Below are positions 20,401 through 31,655 of a stretch of DNA of 64,000 nt, piece after piece. Position numbers and translations under genes: made by a program. The DNA comes from Branchiostoma floridae (lineage: Eukaryota; Chordata; Leptocardii; Amphioxiformes; Branchiostomatidae). The DNA lies in the NCBI RefSeq assembly GCF_000003815.2, contig NC_049979.1:34192459-34256458 (forward strand). Direction: 5' to 3'. The first letter of the stretch is position 1; every line of letters starts with the position of its first letter. The notes beneath the pieces were generated by a model that was given only the letters and a program-made list of their open reading frames with translations, was not told the origin of the DNA and searched no databases.

Positions 20401-21321
20401 CATCTTACAGACACGGTAATTACAAACACACAGGTTCTGAGAAAAACATAGGATTTTCTCAAAACCGTGCAGTATAAATCTTTCAGACACAGCTATTAAA
20501 AACACACAGGTTTAGATTAAAAAAATATCTTACAAACACGGGTTTTTCAAACAAGAATTTCCCCAAAAAAAAGAGATTTTTTTTCGGATTTTGCACTTTA
20601 CTTGTCACACAAACAGCAATTACAAACACACAGTTTACGAGAAAAAAAGACGATTTTCTTTTAACCTTGCACTTAACATCTAACAGACTAGGCTGTTACA
20701 AACACACAGGTTTCGAGATTAAAAAAAATAATTTTTTTTCCAAACCCTGCATTTTACATCTTACAGACAAGGCTATTCCAAAGACCCAAGTTCCGAGAAA
20801 AAAGGTAGGATTTTCCAACTCTAACAACTTATATCTTACAGACACGGATATTGCAAACACACAGTTTCAGAGTAAAACATTACATTTCATATTGTACAGA
20901 CACTGCTTTTACAACTATACAGGTACCGAGAGAAACAATGGAGAATTTTTTTTTTAAATCTTGCACTTTACATCTTACAGACAAGGCTTTAACAAACACA
21001 CAGATTCTGAGAAAGAAATAAAAAAAGCATTTTGTCAAAACCTTGCAGTTTAAATCTTTCAGACACGGCTATTAGAAACACACAGGTATTAGGTGGAAAA
21101 AAGATGAATTTTTTTTCAAATCTTGCACATTACAAATTAAAGACACGGCTATTACAAACACACGAATTACGAGAAAAAAAGGGGATTTTCTTCAAACCTG
21201 CACGTTACATCGTACAGACACGGATATCCAAAACACACAGGTATCGAGAGAGAAAAAAAATAAACTTTTTTTTTTCAACCCTTTACTTTAGTACATCCTA
21301 TAGACACGGCTATTACAAAAA

Positions 21322-21560
21322 NNNNNNNNNNNNNNNNNNNNNNNNNNNNNNNNNNNNNNNNNNNNNNNNNNNNNNNNNNNNNNNNNNNNNNNNNNNNNNN
21401 NNNNNNNNNNNNNNNNNNNNNNNNNNNNNNNNNNNNNNNNNNNNNNNNNNNNNNNNNNNNNNNNNNNNNNNNNNNNNNNNNNNNNNNNNNNNNNNNNNNN
21501 NNNNNNNNNNNNNNNNNNNNNNNNNNNNNNNNNNNNNNNNNNNNNNNNNNNNNNNNNNNN
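21322..21560. other. Assembly gap (N) in satellite
   Basis: A run of 239 N inside the array. Confidence 0.99.
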
Positions 21561-24188
21561 GAGAAAAACATAGGATTTTCTCAAAACCGTGCAGTATAAA
21601 GCTTTCAGACACAGCTATTACAAACACACAGGTTCAGAGTAAAAAAAAACATCTTACAAACACGGGTTTTTCAAACAAACAATTTCCAAAAAAAAAAGGA
21701 GAATTTTTTTCGGATTTTGCACTTTACTTATTTCACACACAGCAATTACAAACACACAGTTTACGAGAAAAAAAAGACGATTTTCTTTAAACCTTGCACT
21801 TAACATCTTACAGACACGGCTATTCCAAAGACCCAAGTTCCGAGAAAAAAAGTAGGATTTCTTCAAATCTAACAACTTACATCTTACAGACACGGATATT
21901 GCAAACGCACAGTTATCGAGAGAGAGAAAAAATAAGCATTTTTTCAAACCGTTTACTTTTGTACATCTTACAGACACGGATATTACAAAAACACAGGTAC
22001 CGAGAAAAAAAATGATTTTCTCCTAAGAACACATTTTCCATCTTACAGACACGACTATTACAAAGATCCCGGTTCTTCGAAAAAAAAAAAATTCTCCAAA
22101 CCTTACGTTACGTTTTTTACAGACACTGCTTTTATAATTATACAGATTCCGAGAGAAACAAAGGAATATTTATTTTTAAACTTCGCAATTTACATCTTAC
22201 AGACACGGTAATTACAAACACACAGGTTCTGAGAAAAACATAGGATTTTCTCAAAACCGTGCGGTATAAATCTTTCAGACACAGCTATTAAAAACACACA
22301 GGTTCAGAGCAAAATACATCTTACAAACACGGGTTTTTCAAACAACAATTTCCCCAAAAAAGGAGATTTTTTCGGATTTTGCACTTTACTTGTCACACAG
22401 ACAGCAATTACAAACACACAGTTTACGAGAAAAAAAGACGATTTTCTTGTAACCTTGCGCTTAACATCTAAAAGACTAGGCTGTTACAAACACACAGGTT
22501 TCGAGATAAAAAAAATAAATTTTTTTTCAAACCCTGCATTTTACATCTTACAGACACGGCTATTCCAAAGACCCAAGTTCCGAGAAAAAAAGTAGGATTT
22601 TTCCAAATCTAACAACATACATCTTACAGACACGGATATTGCAAACACACACAGGTATCGAGAAAGAGAAAAAATAAGTATTTTTTTCAAACCTTTTACT
22701 TTAGTACATCTTACAGACACGGCTATTACAAGCACACAGGTATCCTGATTTTTTAAAAAATTAGCTTTTCTTCCAAATCTTGCTCCTAATTACATTTTAC
22801 AAACACAGCGTTTTCAAACACACAGGTTCCGAGGGGAAAAACGGAGGCCTTTTTTTCAAATATGGCACTTTACATTTTACAGACACGGCTATTACTAACA
22901 CACAGGTTCCGAGAGAAAAAGACGATTTTCTTTAAACCTTGCACTTAACATCTAACAGACTAGGCTGTTACAAACACACAGGTTTCGAGATAAAAAAATG
23001 AGATTTTCTCCAAACCCTGCATTTTTCATCTTACAGACACGGCTATTCCAAAGACCCAAGTTCCGAGAAAAAAGGTAGGATTTTACAAATCTAACAACTT
23101 ATATCTTACAGACACGGATATTGCAAACACACAGTTTCAGAGTAAAACCTTACATTTCATATTGTACAGACACTGCTTTTACAACTATACAGGTTCCGAG
23201 AGAAACAAAGGAGAATTTTTTCTTTAAATCTTGCACTTTACATCTTACAGACAAGGCTTTAACAAACACACAGATTCTGACAAAGAAATAAAAAAAGCAT
23301 TTTGTCAAAACCTTGCAGTTTAAATCTTTCAGACACGGCTTTTAGAAACACACAGGTATTAGGAGAAAAAAAGATGAATTTTTTTCAAATCTTGCACATT
23401 ACAAATTAGAGACACGGCTACTACAAACACACAAATTACGAGAAAAAAAGGGGATTTTCTTCAAACCTTGCACGTTACATCTTACAGACACGGATATCAA
23501 AAACACACAGGTATCGAGAGAGAAAAAAATAAGCATTTTTTCAAACCTTTCACATTAGTACATCTTACAGACACGGCACAGATCCATGTTCCTCGAAAAG
23601 AAATGATTTTCTTCAAACCTTACATTACATATTTTACAGAAACTGCTTTTGCAATCATATAGATTCTGATGGAAACAAAAGAAGATTTATTGTCAACCCT
23701 TGCAATTTACATCCTCAGACACGGTTATTACAAACACACAGGTTCTGAGAAAAAAACATAGGATTTTCTCAAAACCGTAGAGTAAAATCTGTCAGACATG
23801 GCTTTTACAAACACACAGGTTTAGAGTAAAAAAAAAAAGAACCTTGCACTTATTTACATCTTACAAACACGGCATTTAGAAACAAACATGTTGCAAAAGA
23901 AAAAAAGGAGATTTTTTCGGATTTTGCACTTAATATCTTACAGACAAAGCCATTACAAACACACAGGTTTGGAAAAAAAAAGACGATTTTACATTTTACA
24001 TGCATTTTACATCTTACAGACACGACTATTCCAAAGACCCAAGTTCCGAAAAAAAGGAAGGATTTTTCCAAATCTAACAACTTACATCTTACAGACACGG
24101 ATAATACAAACACAGAGGTTCTGAGAAAAAAAAAGGATGTTCTGCAATCCTTACAGACACTGCTCTTACAAACATATTTCAAAAAAAC

Positions 24189-24799
24189 NNNNNNNNNNNN
24201 NNNNNNNNNNNNNNNNNNNNNNNNNNNNNNNNNNNNNNNNNNNNNNNNNNNNNNNNNNNNNNNNNNNNNNNNNNNNNNNNNNNNNNNNNNNNNNNNNNNN
24301 NNNNNNNNNNNNNNNNNNNNNNNNNNNNNNNNNNNNNNNNNNNNNNNNNNNNNNNNNNNNNNNNNNNNNNNNNNNNNNNNNNNNNNNNNNNNNNNNNNNN
24401 NNNNNNNNNNNNNNNNNNNNNNNNNNNNNNNNNNNNNNNNNNNNNNNNNNNNNNNNNNNNNNNNNNNNNNNNNNNNNNNNNNNNNNNNNNNNNNNNNNNN
24501 NNNNNNNNNNNNNNNNNNNNNNNNNNNNNNNNNNNNNNNNNNNNNNNNNNNNNNNNNNNNNNNNNNNNNNNNNNNNNNNNNNNNNNNNNNNNNNNNNNNN
24601 NNNNNNNNNNNNNNNNNNNNNNNNNNNNNNNNNNNNNNNNNNNNNNNNNNNNNNNNNNNNNNNNNNNNNNNNNNNNNNNNNNNNNNNNNNNNNNNNNNNN
24701 NNNNNNNNNNNNNNNNNNNNNNNNNNNNNNNNNNNNNNNNNNNNNNNNNNNNNNNNNNNNNNNNNNNNNNNNNNNNNNNNNNNNNNNNNNNNNNNNNNN
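24189..24799. other. Assembly gap (N) in satellite
   Basis: A run of 611 N inside the array. Confidence 0.99.
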
Positions 24800-26190
24800 A
24801 CGGCTATTACAAAGACCCAACTTCTGAAAAAAAGGTGGATATTTTCCAAATCTTACAATTGCATCTTACAGACACGGCTATTGCAAACACAAAAGAAAAC
24901 CGAGAAAAAGATGATCTGTACCTTACATTTTCAATCTTACAGACAAGACTATTACAAAACACACTTTTCGAGAAAAAAAGAGGACTTTCTCCAAACTCTT
25001 CATTTCACATCTTACTGGCTAGTATCTTACCAACACACAGGTTAGGAGTAGAAAGAAATGGAAGCTTTCCTGCACTCCCTACACTTTCTATCTTACAGAC
25101 ACGGCAGTAACAAACACACAGGTTCTGAAAAAAAGAAGATTTTCTCCAAACCCTGCATTTTACATCTTACGGACACGGCTATTATAAAGACCTAGGTTCA
25201 GAGAAGAAAAGGAGTTTTTTTTCCAAATCTAACAATTGCGTCTTACAGACGCAATTATAGCAAACACACAGGTTCAGAGTAAAAAAAAGGATTTTCCCAA
25301 AACCTTGTAGTTTAAATCTTACTGACACGGCTATCACAAATACACAGGTATTGAGAGAAAAGGGGAACTTCTTCAAACCTTACATTTCATATTTTACAGT
25401 CACTACTTGTACAATTATATAGGTTCCGAGAGAGAGAAAAAACGGAGGGTTTTTTTTCCAAATCTTGCACTTTACATATTACAAAAACGGCTATTACAAA
25501 CACTCAGGTTACGAGAAAAAATGACATTTTTTTTTTCAAACCATATATTTTCCATCTTACAGACACGACTATTACAAAGACCCATGTTCCGAGGAAAAAA
25601 AAGGATTTTCTCCAAACCATACATTTTATATTCTAGAGACATTGCTTGTACAAACACACAGATTCCGAGAAAAAAAGATTATTTTCTCCAAATCTAACAT
25701 TTTCAATCTTACATACACTGCTATCACAAAGACCGGTTCCGAGAAAAAAAGGAGTTTTTTTTTCAAACCTTTCACTTTTCAAAAAACAGACGCGAATATT
25801 ACAAATCTTTCATTAATTAACACACAGGTTCTAAGAAAAAAACATAGTATTTTCTCGAAACCTTGCAGTTCAACCTTGCACACACAGCTATAAAAATTAC
25901 TAGGTATCAAGAGAAAAAGAGGGAATTTTCTCCAAACCTTGAATTTTACATCTTACAGACACGGCTTTTACAAACACACAGGTTCAGATTTTTTTTTAAA
26001 AGGAGGCTTTTTCCAAACCTTACACTTGACATGTTACAGACACGTCTATTAGAAACACTTAGTTTCAGAGAAAAAACGGAGAATTTTGTCCAAACCTTAC
26101 ATTCTACATCTTACAGACACGGTTTTTCCAAACACACAGGTTCCGAGAGAATAAAGGAAGATTTTTTTCCAAACCTTTTACAACATCTTA

Positions 26191-27243
26191 TACCCCCTTT
26201 CCACTAGGACGGCGCTCTCGCGGCGCTCTCTCTGCGACCTCAAATTTGGAAGAGCGCGGTGAGAGCGCGGTGGGATCGCCAAGGTCGCCATGAGAGCGCG
26301 AAGAGAGCGCGGTGGGAGCGCCATGGTCGCCATGGTCGCCATCACCACCGCGACTGTTTTGAACCTGCTCAAAACAGTCGCCGTGAGAGCGCCGTGGACG
26401 GCGATCCAACGATGAGCGCAGAGAGAGCGCGCAGCGAGCGCCGTGAGCGCCAAGAGAGCGCACAGCGAGCGCGGTGAGCGCAATAGGCCTCAACAGTGGT
26501 TTATTATACCAATTTAGCTAGGACGGCGCTCTCACCGCGCTCTCTCTGCGCTCTCAACTGCGCAGTTTGTGAAGAAGTATATTTGACATAGACAGAAAGC
26601 GGAGAAATGTCCAAAATGTACCGGTGATGAACAATTCAACAAACTGAGTTGTAATAAGCAAGGTAAAAACAATGATTTATCATTTCTCAACTTATTTTCG
26701 AATTTCAACATGATGAAAATATGTGTTCTTGTTCTTCATCTGCACATTTAGATCATTTAAGTCCCATTTTCTATAAATTGATGTGTTTCAGTGTTGTGTG
26801 ACTTACACTAATAACGTTGCATGATACATTTATGCTGAACAAGCTACATGACAGATTTAAGAAAAAAACAGCAAGAGAAACGTGTATATTTCAGTCTGAG
26901 TGACTGTACAGTGACCAAAATTGGATTTGATTACAGCCCTGATTTTATACTTTGAATGTTATGTAACACGTAAAAGGATGACTTCAAAGATACCAAAATA
27001 CACTAAACCTCAAAAGATTCGTTCTTTATCTCTGAAATTCGTTGAGTAATCTTTCGAAACTTTGCTAGCTCATAAAAAGATGCTGACATTTGAGTTTTTC
27101 GTCGCGGTGAGAGCGCGCTGGTGTCGCCGGAGAGATTCCACTAGAGCAGCTTTTTCCGGCGTCGCGGCGCTCTCACCGCGCTCTGGCGAATTTTCCATCG
27201 CAGCGAGAGCGCCGTGAGAGCGCCGTCAAGTGGAAAGGGGGCC
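26191..27243 (+). mobile_element. GAGAGCGC-rich non-autonomous DNA transposon inserted in the satellite
   Basis: The left end is TACCCCCTTTCCACTAGGAC-GGCGCTCTC. The right end read inward is GGCCCCCTTTCCACTTGACG-GCGCTCTC, so the termini are inverted repeats. Satellite sequence resumes exactly at both edges (CATCTTA on the left, TAACAGACACGG on the right), which shows a later insertion with a TA-containing target. Both ends carry dozens of bases of clustered GAGAGCGC motifs in both orientations. The AT-rich middle has no coding frame. The superfamily is not certain. Confidence 0.75.
26350..26381. other. 13-bp perfect hairpin inside the inserted element
   Basis: GCGACTGTTTTGA pairs perfectly with TCAAAACAGTCGC across a 6-nt loop (ACCTGC). 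It interrupts the block of GAGAGCGC repeats. Confidence 0.85.
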
Positions 27244-27930
27244 TAACAGACACGGATATTTGAAACACACATGTTCCAAGAAAAAAAAGAGGATTTCTCG
27301 AAACCTAACATTTCACATCCTACAGACACAGCTATTACAAACACACGGGTTTGAGTAAAAAAAAGGGATATTCTCCTAACTTTATACTTCGCATCTTACA
27401 GTCATGGCTATCAAAAATGTAAGGTTCCGGAAAAAAAAGGAAGATTTTCTTCCAACCTTGCACCTAACATTTTACAGACACGGCCATTAAAAAGACACAG
27501 GTTCCCAGAAAAAAAAGGAGGATTTCTCCAAACCTAACATTTACATCAACAGCCACGTCTTTTATAAACACACAGGTTCCGAGAGAAAAAACGGAGGTTT
27601 TTTTTTTTACAAACCTTACACTTAACATCTTACAGACACGGCTTCTATAAACACACAGGTTCTGAAAGAAAAGAAGGAGGATTTTTCCCAAAACTTAATC
27701 TTTATATCTTACAGACACAGCTATTACAAACACACAGGTTCCACGAAAAAAAGAGGTTTTTATCCAAATATTAGAATTTTAATCTTACAAACATGTCTTT
27801 TATAAACATACAGGTTCCCAGAAAAAAATAGAGAATTTCTTTCAAACCTTAAGCCTTAGCTTATTTCTTTCAGACACAGCTTTTACAAACACAAAGGTTT
27901 CGAGAGAAAAACATTTTCGCAAAATCTGAT
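27244..27930 (+). repeat. Satellite array, continuation
   Basis: The same 75-80 bp monomer resumes after the inserted element, with diverged copies (for example ATCTTACAGACACGGCTTCTATAAACACACAGG). It fades out near 27930. Divergence at this edge is higher than in the core of the array. Confidence 0.9.
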
Positions 27931-28389
27931 GTCTTTGCGTAAAAAAAAGGCTCTTCTTGCCTGAGAAGAACAAATTAGGCTTTACTGACAGGCAAAGTGA
28001 ATATATGATGTCAGAAAATCTTTGCGGAATAAAAACTGTTCTCACCTCATAAAAGAGAATGATGCTTTAAAGACAGGCAACGCCCATATTAGGAAACTAT
28101 GTAAGGGGTGTTCTCATGGTCACTATAAAAGGAAGGAAACTGTTGAGATGGGAAATAAACACACTCTTGCATTGAAAATTGTTAAGACCCGTCAATGCAG
28201 TGAATATAGAATAGAACAACAATTAAAACAACTGCCTTTACCAAACTTATGTTAATACAATACACAAATTCACTAAGGCTAACAAATGTAAAATTTCTTC
28301 ATTATCCCAAAATTTCGCTTCTCAAAAAAGCAATACTAGTGTGTACCAAGAAGCTACACCTCAAAGTTCCACTGTACTACAAAGAAACC
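27931..28389. other. No recognisable feature
   Basis: AT-rich sequence between the satellite and the next transposon. The short open frames at 28022-28255 and 27842-28045 have no recognisable motif. Confidence 0.35.
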
Positions 28390-28906
28390 CCGCTAGAGGC
28401 CTANNNNNNNNNNNNNNNNNNNNNNNNNNNNNNNNNNNGCGACGCCCGTCAGTTGGGCAACGTTCGGGCGACGTTCGTCCGACTTCCGTTTGTTTACAAA
28501 TATTGAATTTCTGGGAATGCGAGGGTAATTCTAACATTGTGGCCCCTGTGGCAGTATGTAGGCTGGCTTTGTGACACACTTTCTTTTCTTGCGTCATTTC
28601 TATTATGCCCGCGCATTCCATTCATTGTTTAAAAAGATTACGACAACAAAATAAGCAACATTTATTGATCTCTTGCCTTTTTTTAGGAACGTTTTGTGTT
28701 ACCTTGTCCGCGTGCAAGAGGTCATGGGAGGTTTATTATCATAGATTTATTCACCGTCGATCTCACGAGCCTCGCGTATATGTGAGGGGGACAGTTTTGA
28801 GGCGAAAAATACGCAAGACCATCTTAAGATCTTAAAATCAGCCGACCTTCCTGCGATCGCGAAGAACGTCCGAAGATCGTATATAATGTGAAGGGGGTAT
28901 TAGGAA
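28390..28906 (+). mobile_element. GC-skewed repeat, probable MITE
   Basis: After a 35-N gap (28404-28438) the sequence carries GGGCAACGTTCGGGCGACG, TTCGTCCGACTTCC and, at the right, CGATCGCGAAGAACGTCCG and GTGAAGGGGGTAT. The right end abuts a truncated copy of the GAGAGCGC element at 28908. The matching left terminus is probably in or near the gap. The assignment as one transposon is inference. Confidence 0.35.
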
Positions 28907-28907
28907 T

Positions 28908-29503
28908 CTCTCCGGCGACCCCAGCGCGCTCTCACCGCGACGAAAAACTCAAATGTCAGCATCTTTTTATGAGCTAGCAAATGTTCGAAAGATTACTCAA
29001 CGAATTTCAGAGATAACAAGCAATCTTTTGACGTATAGTGTATTTTGGTATCTTTTAAGTCATCCTTTTACGTCTTACATGACATTCAAAGTTTAAAATT
29101 AAAACTGTAATCAAATCCAATTTTGGTCACTGCAGTCACTCAGACTGAAATATACACGTTTGCTGCTTTTTTCTTAAATCTGTCATGTAGCTTATTCACC
29201 ATTTATTTCTTTATCATGCCACGTTATTAGTGTAAATCATACGACACTGAAACACTTCGATTTATTGAAAATAGGACTTCAATAATCTAAATGTACAGAT
29301 GAAGAACAAGAAAATCTAATCAACATGTTGAAATTCAAAAAATAAGTTAAAAGTTATCAACCTTTGTTTTTTTTTTAACCTTGCCGCTCCCACCGCGCTC
29401 TCTGTGCGCTCCCATGGCGTCCTTGGTGATCCCACCGCGCTCTCACCAATTTGAGGTCACAGGGAGAGCGCCGTGAGAGCGCGGTCCCAGTGGAAAGGGG
29501 GTA
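28908..29503 (-). mobile_element. Truncated inverted second copy of the GAGAGCGC element
   Basis: Read on the minus strand, it matches 26500-27160 of the first copy, including TTTTCGTCGCGGTGAGAGCG, AAAGATGCTGACATTTGAG and the shared AT-rich core, and it keeps the outer terminus at 29503 (CCCAGTGGAAAGGGGGTATA). About 120 bp of the opposite terminus are missing at 28908, where another repeat abuts. Confidence 0.7.
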
Positions 29504-29781
29504 TAAACAAGTGTGGGCATACCATCACCACACAGACGTCATGTCATTTCAATTTTGTTGAAATAAAGTTGTAGTCGTTGTTCTTCTATAATGTGTTTGC
29601 GTGTTTGTTTGTTTTTGCCTCAAGGACCCTCAAGTTATACTAGATAATAGATCAAAAGAAATGAAAAATAGTAATGATAATTCAATCTTCAACATAAACT
29701 TTTTAAAATTCAAAACAGGAAGAAAATAGAAGAAAGAAAAAAATATAGGAATAACAAAATACAGTCCCAAAAAGTTACTTA

Positions 29782-30713
29782 GGCCATGTTGATTTGATTA
29801 TATGGATGACATCCTCCGGGAACTCTAAAACTGATGCGAGCGAGCGAATAAAANNNNNNNNNNNNNNNNNNNNNNNNNNNNNNNNNNNNNNNNNNNNNNN
29901 NNNNNNNNNNNNNNNNNNNNNNNNNNNNNNNNNNNNNNNNNNNNNNNNNNNNNTCAGTATGAAATCAAAGTGGCCAGGAAGGTTGAACATAGGGCTAAAC
30001 ACCCATAGTATGGTATCCCACAGTTAGGTGTAGGGACCAGTACATCATACGAGTGCAAAATATTTTTTCTTCTTGGACCAATCCGAAAAAAAGACCTGAA
30101 AAAAAAACAGAGGAACAGGTTTCGCCAATTGCAAAATGGACACACTATGTCGGCAGCCATTTGGGGTCTAACCGGGGGGCCAAGAAGACAACAAGAGCGA
30201 AGTCAAGTAGAGTATATAGTCAATTGCACCAAGTTTCTACAGTCAAAGGTACAGAGACAGTTAGCCTTTATTACATGGAGATGGGATTTTAAAATGCAGT
30301 GGGAGTCCAATAATCCACCAAACAGATTCCTTTGTAGCAAAATTGACCAATTACCATTGTTTTGAGTATTGCCAGTTCTCAAGTTTCCACAGACAATCAG
30401 GTCCAGGTTCATGTCCGGACCTGGAAATGATCCTCTGGACCTGAATTTTCTGTACTGGTACCTCCCCCAACCGACATTAGATTTTTTTTCTTTCTGTCCT
30501 TTCACATCTTATTCTTTGACTTTAGATTCATTTTGGCACTCTATGGCATTGATTATCTGTTTTCTGATACTTTTTTTTTTCAATCTACGGAATATTTGTG
30601 CTCGTTTTACAGTGCACAATTTATTGTGTGGTCGAAAACTTTTCTTTTTTTTGGAAATGGCCGAAAATTGGTGCGAGCGCGGATGTCATCCATATAATCA
30701 AATCAACGTGGCC
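29782..30713 (+). mobile_element. Composite MITE, TTA target duplication (PIF/Harbinger-like), copy 1
   Basis: The inverted ends are GGCCATGTTGATTTGATTAT-ATGGATGACATCC and its complement. TTA flanks both sides (29779-29781, 30714-30716), as expected for PIF/Harbinger-type MITEs. Inside, between about 30020 and 30490, is a second inverted-repeat unit (TAGGTGTAGGGACCAGTACA and GTACTGGTACCTCCCCCAA) that resembles the hAT-like element at 52755-53188. It includes a 100-N gap (29854-29953) and has no transposase. Confidence 0.75.
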
Positions 30714-31350
30714 TTACTGACAAAAAAAATTATTGACCTAAAAAAACGTTTTATCAATTAAAATGTTAAAACAACTTGTGCGGGTATCTCTTCAGTGAGA
30801 TTCCTACATAAGTTGGATAGGTGTAACTCTAATGAATTCATCATTTGAATCATGAAATGAAAATTGAAGTATGACTGAAAAGACAAAAAACACACAGACC
30901 ATAGAAATATTCCTCTTCTGAAAATGGAATTTGAGGAGCCCTTGTGAAGTGGGGGTGTTAGCGACATGTATTGAATATCATATTCTGGTTTTGTGTCATT
31001 TTTAACCAAAATAAAAAGTTGGACAATACAGCAGTCTATTTTATTCATAAGCAAAGGTTGGAAAGTGGAATAACAATTTGTTTCATATATAATTGGCATG
31101 ATAACTAAACATGCCTATTAATGTTCTATTTATATAAGACATCTTATGTTTTATTTGCACATTCATTGCAAACAGCACCTGGCAACTTTGTCACAAGGTT
31201 TGAAGATTTTTCTCTGAGAAATAACCCAAACAAAATATCTACAGTACAGAAAGTAAAATATAACAAGAAAAGGGTCATATATCTATGACAACAATTATTG
31301 TATTCTATAAAAATAAGCATTTTTTGGTCTTATGACCAGTCATAGGTCAT
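30714..31350. other. Intergenic; flank repeat at right edge
   Basis: No gene was recognised. The last 60 bp (31292-31350: ATAAAAATAAGCATTTTTTG, then CAGTCATAGGTCAT) are repeated on the far side of the next MITE at 31577-31632. Confidence 0.4.
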
Positions 31351-31351
31351 A

Positions 31352-31575
31352 CTGTAAATGCATTTAAATTCGCAGGGATTTAAATTTGCAGGGATTTAAT
31401 TTCGCGACAGTGGGAAAAGGTACTTTTCGTGGTGGTTTTAAGTTCACAGTAGCACCATGCACTGTAGTCTCTTTCTGCCATGGAAAAATGTTTGCAGTGG
31501 TTTTAAGTTTGCGGTGAAGTGGCCTCCGTGAAAACTGCAAACATTAAACCACCACAAAAGTTTCTGCATTTACAG
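31352..31575 (+). mobile_element. mariner-type MITE, TA target duplication
   Basis: The ends CTGTAAATGCATTTAAATT and TGCATTTACAG are inverted repeats flanked by TA. The interior carries TTCGCGACAGTGGG, GGTGGTTTTAAGTTCACAGT and AAACCACCACAAAAG. This is a 224-bp non-coding element. A decayed copy lies in the second intron of PTCHD gene A (36262-36462). Confidence 0.75.
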
Positions 31576-31655
31576 TATTGTATCTATAAAAAAATTAAGC
31601 ATTTCTTGGTCATAGTCCCAGTCATAGGTCATGGTTCAAAGCGACGTCGCTACTT

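Larger units (their letters stand above)
17471..26190 (+). repeat. Large 75-80 bp satellite array with higher-order structure
   Basis: The monomer is roughly CATCTTACAGACACGG, CTATTACAAACACACAGG, TTCCGAGAAAAAA, then a T-rich block ending CAAACCTTGCACTTTA. Spacing between successive ATCTTACAGACACGG boxes is about 72-81 bp. Distinct monomer variants return in the same order. The variant ATCTTACAAACACGGGTTTT is seen at about 17471, 18053, 18723, 19767, 20527, 21649 and 22317. The variant TTTTTTACAGACACTGCTTT is seen at about 17858, 18519, 19648, 20319 and 22121. Monomers right of about 24800 are more diverged. The array includes gaps at 21322-21560 and 24189-24799. The reading frames inside it simply translate the repeat and are not genes. 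Confidence 0.95.

Noticed and set aside
21032-21790. Long open frames with TSYRHGYYKNTG / LQTRLLQTHRFREK repeats in the satellite
   Set aside because: They translate the satellite monomer in different frames, cross N-runs and shift frame between monomers. There is no start or splice context.
17471-26190. CRISPR-like appearance of regularly spaced conserved boxes
   Set aside because: The intervening sequence is itself part of the repeat and is shared between units. Flanking genes are animal, with introns. This is a eukaryotic satellite.
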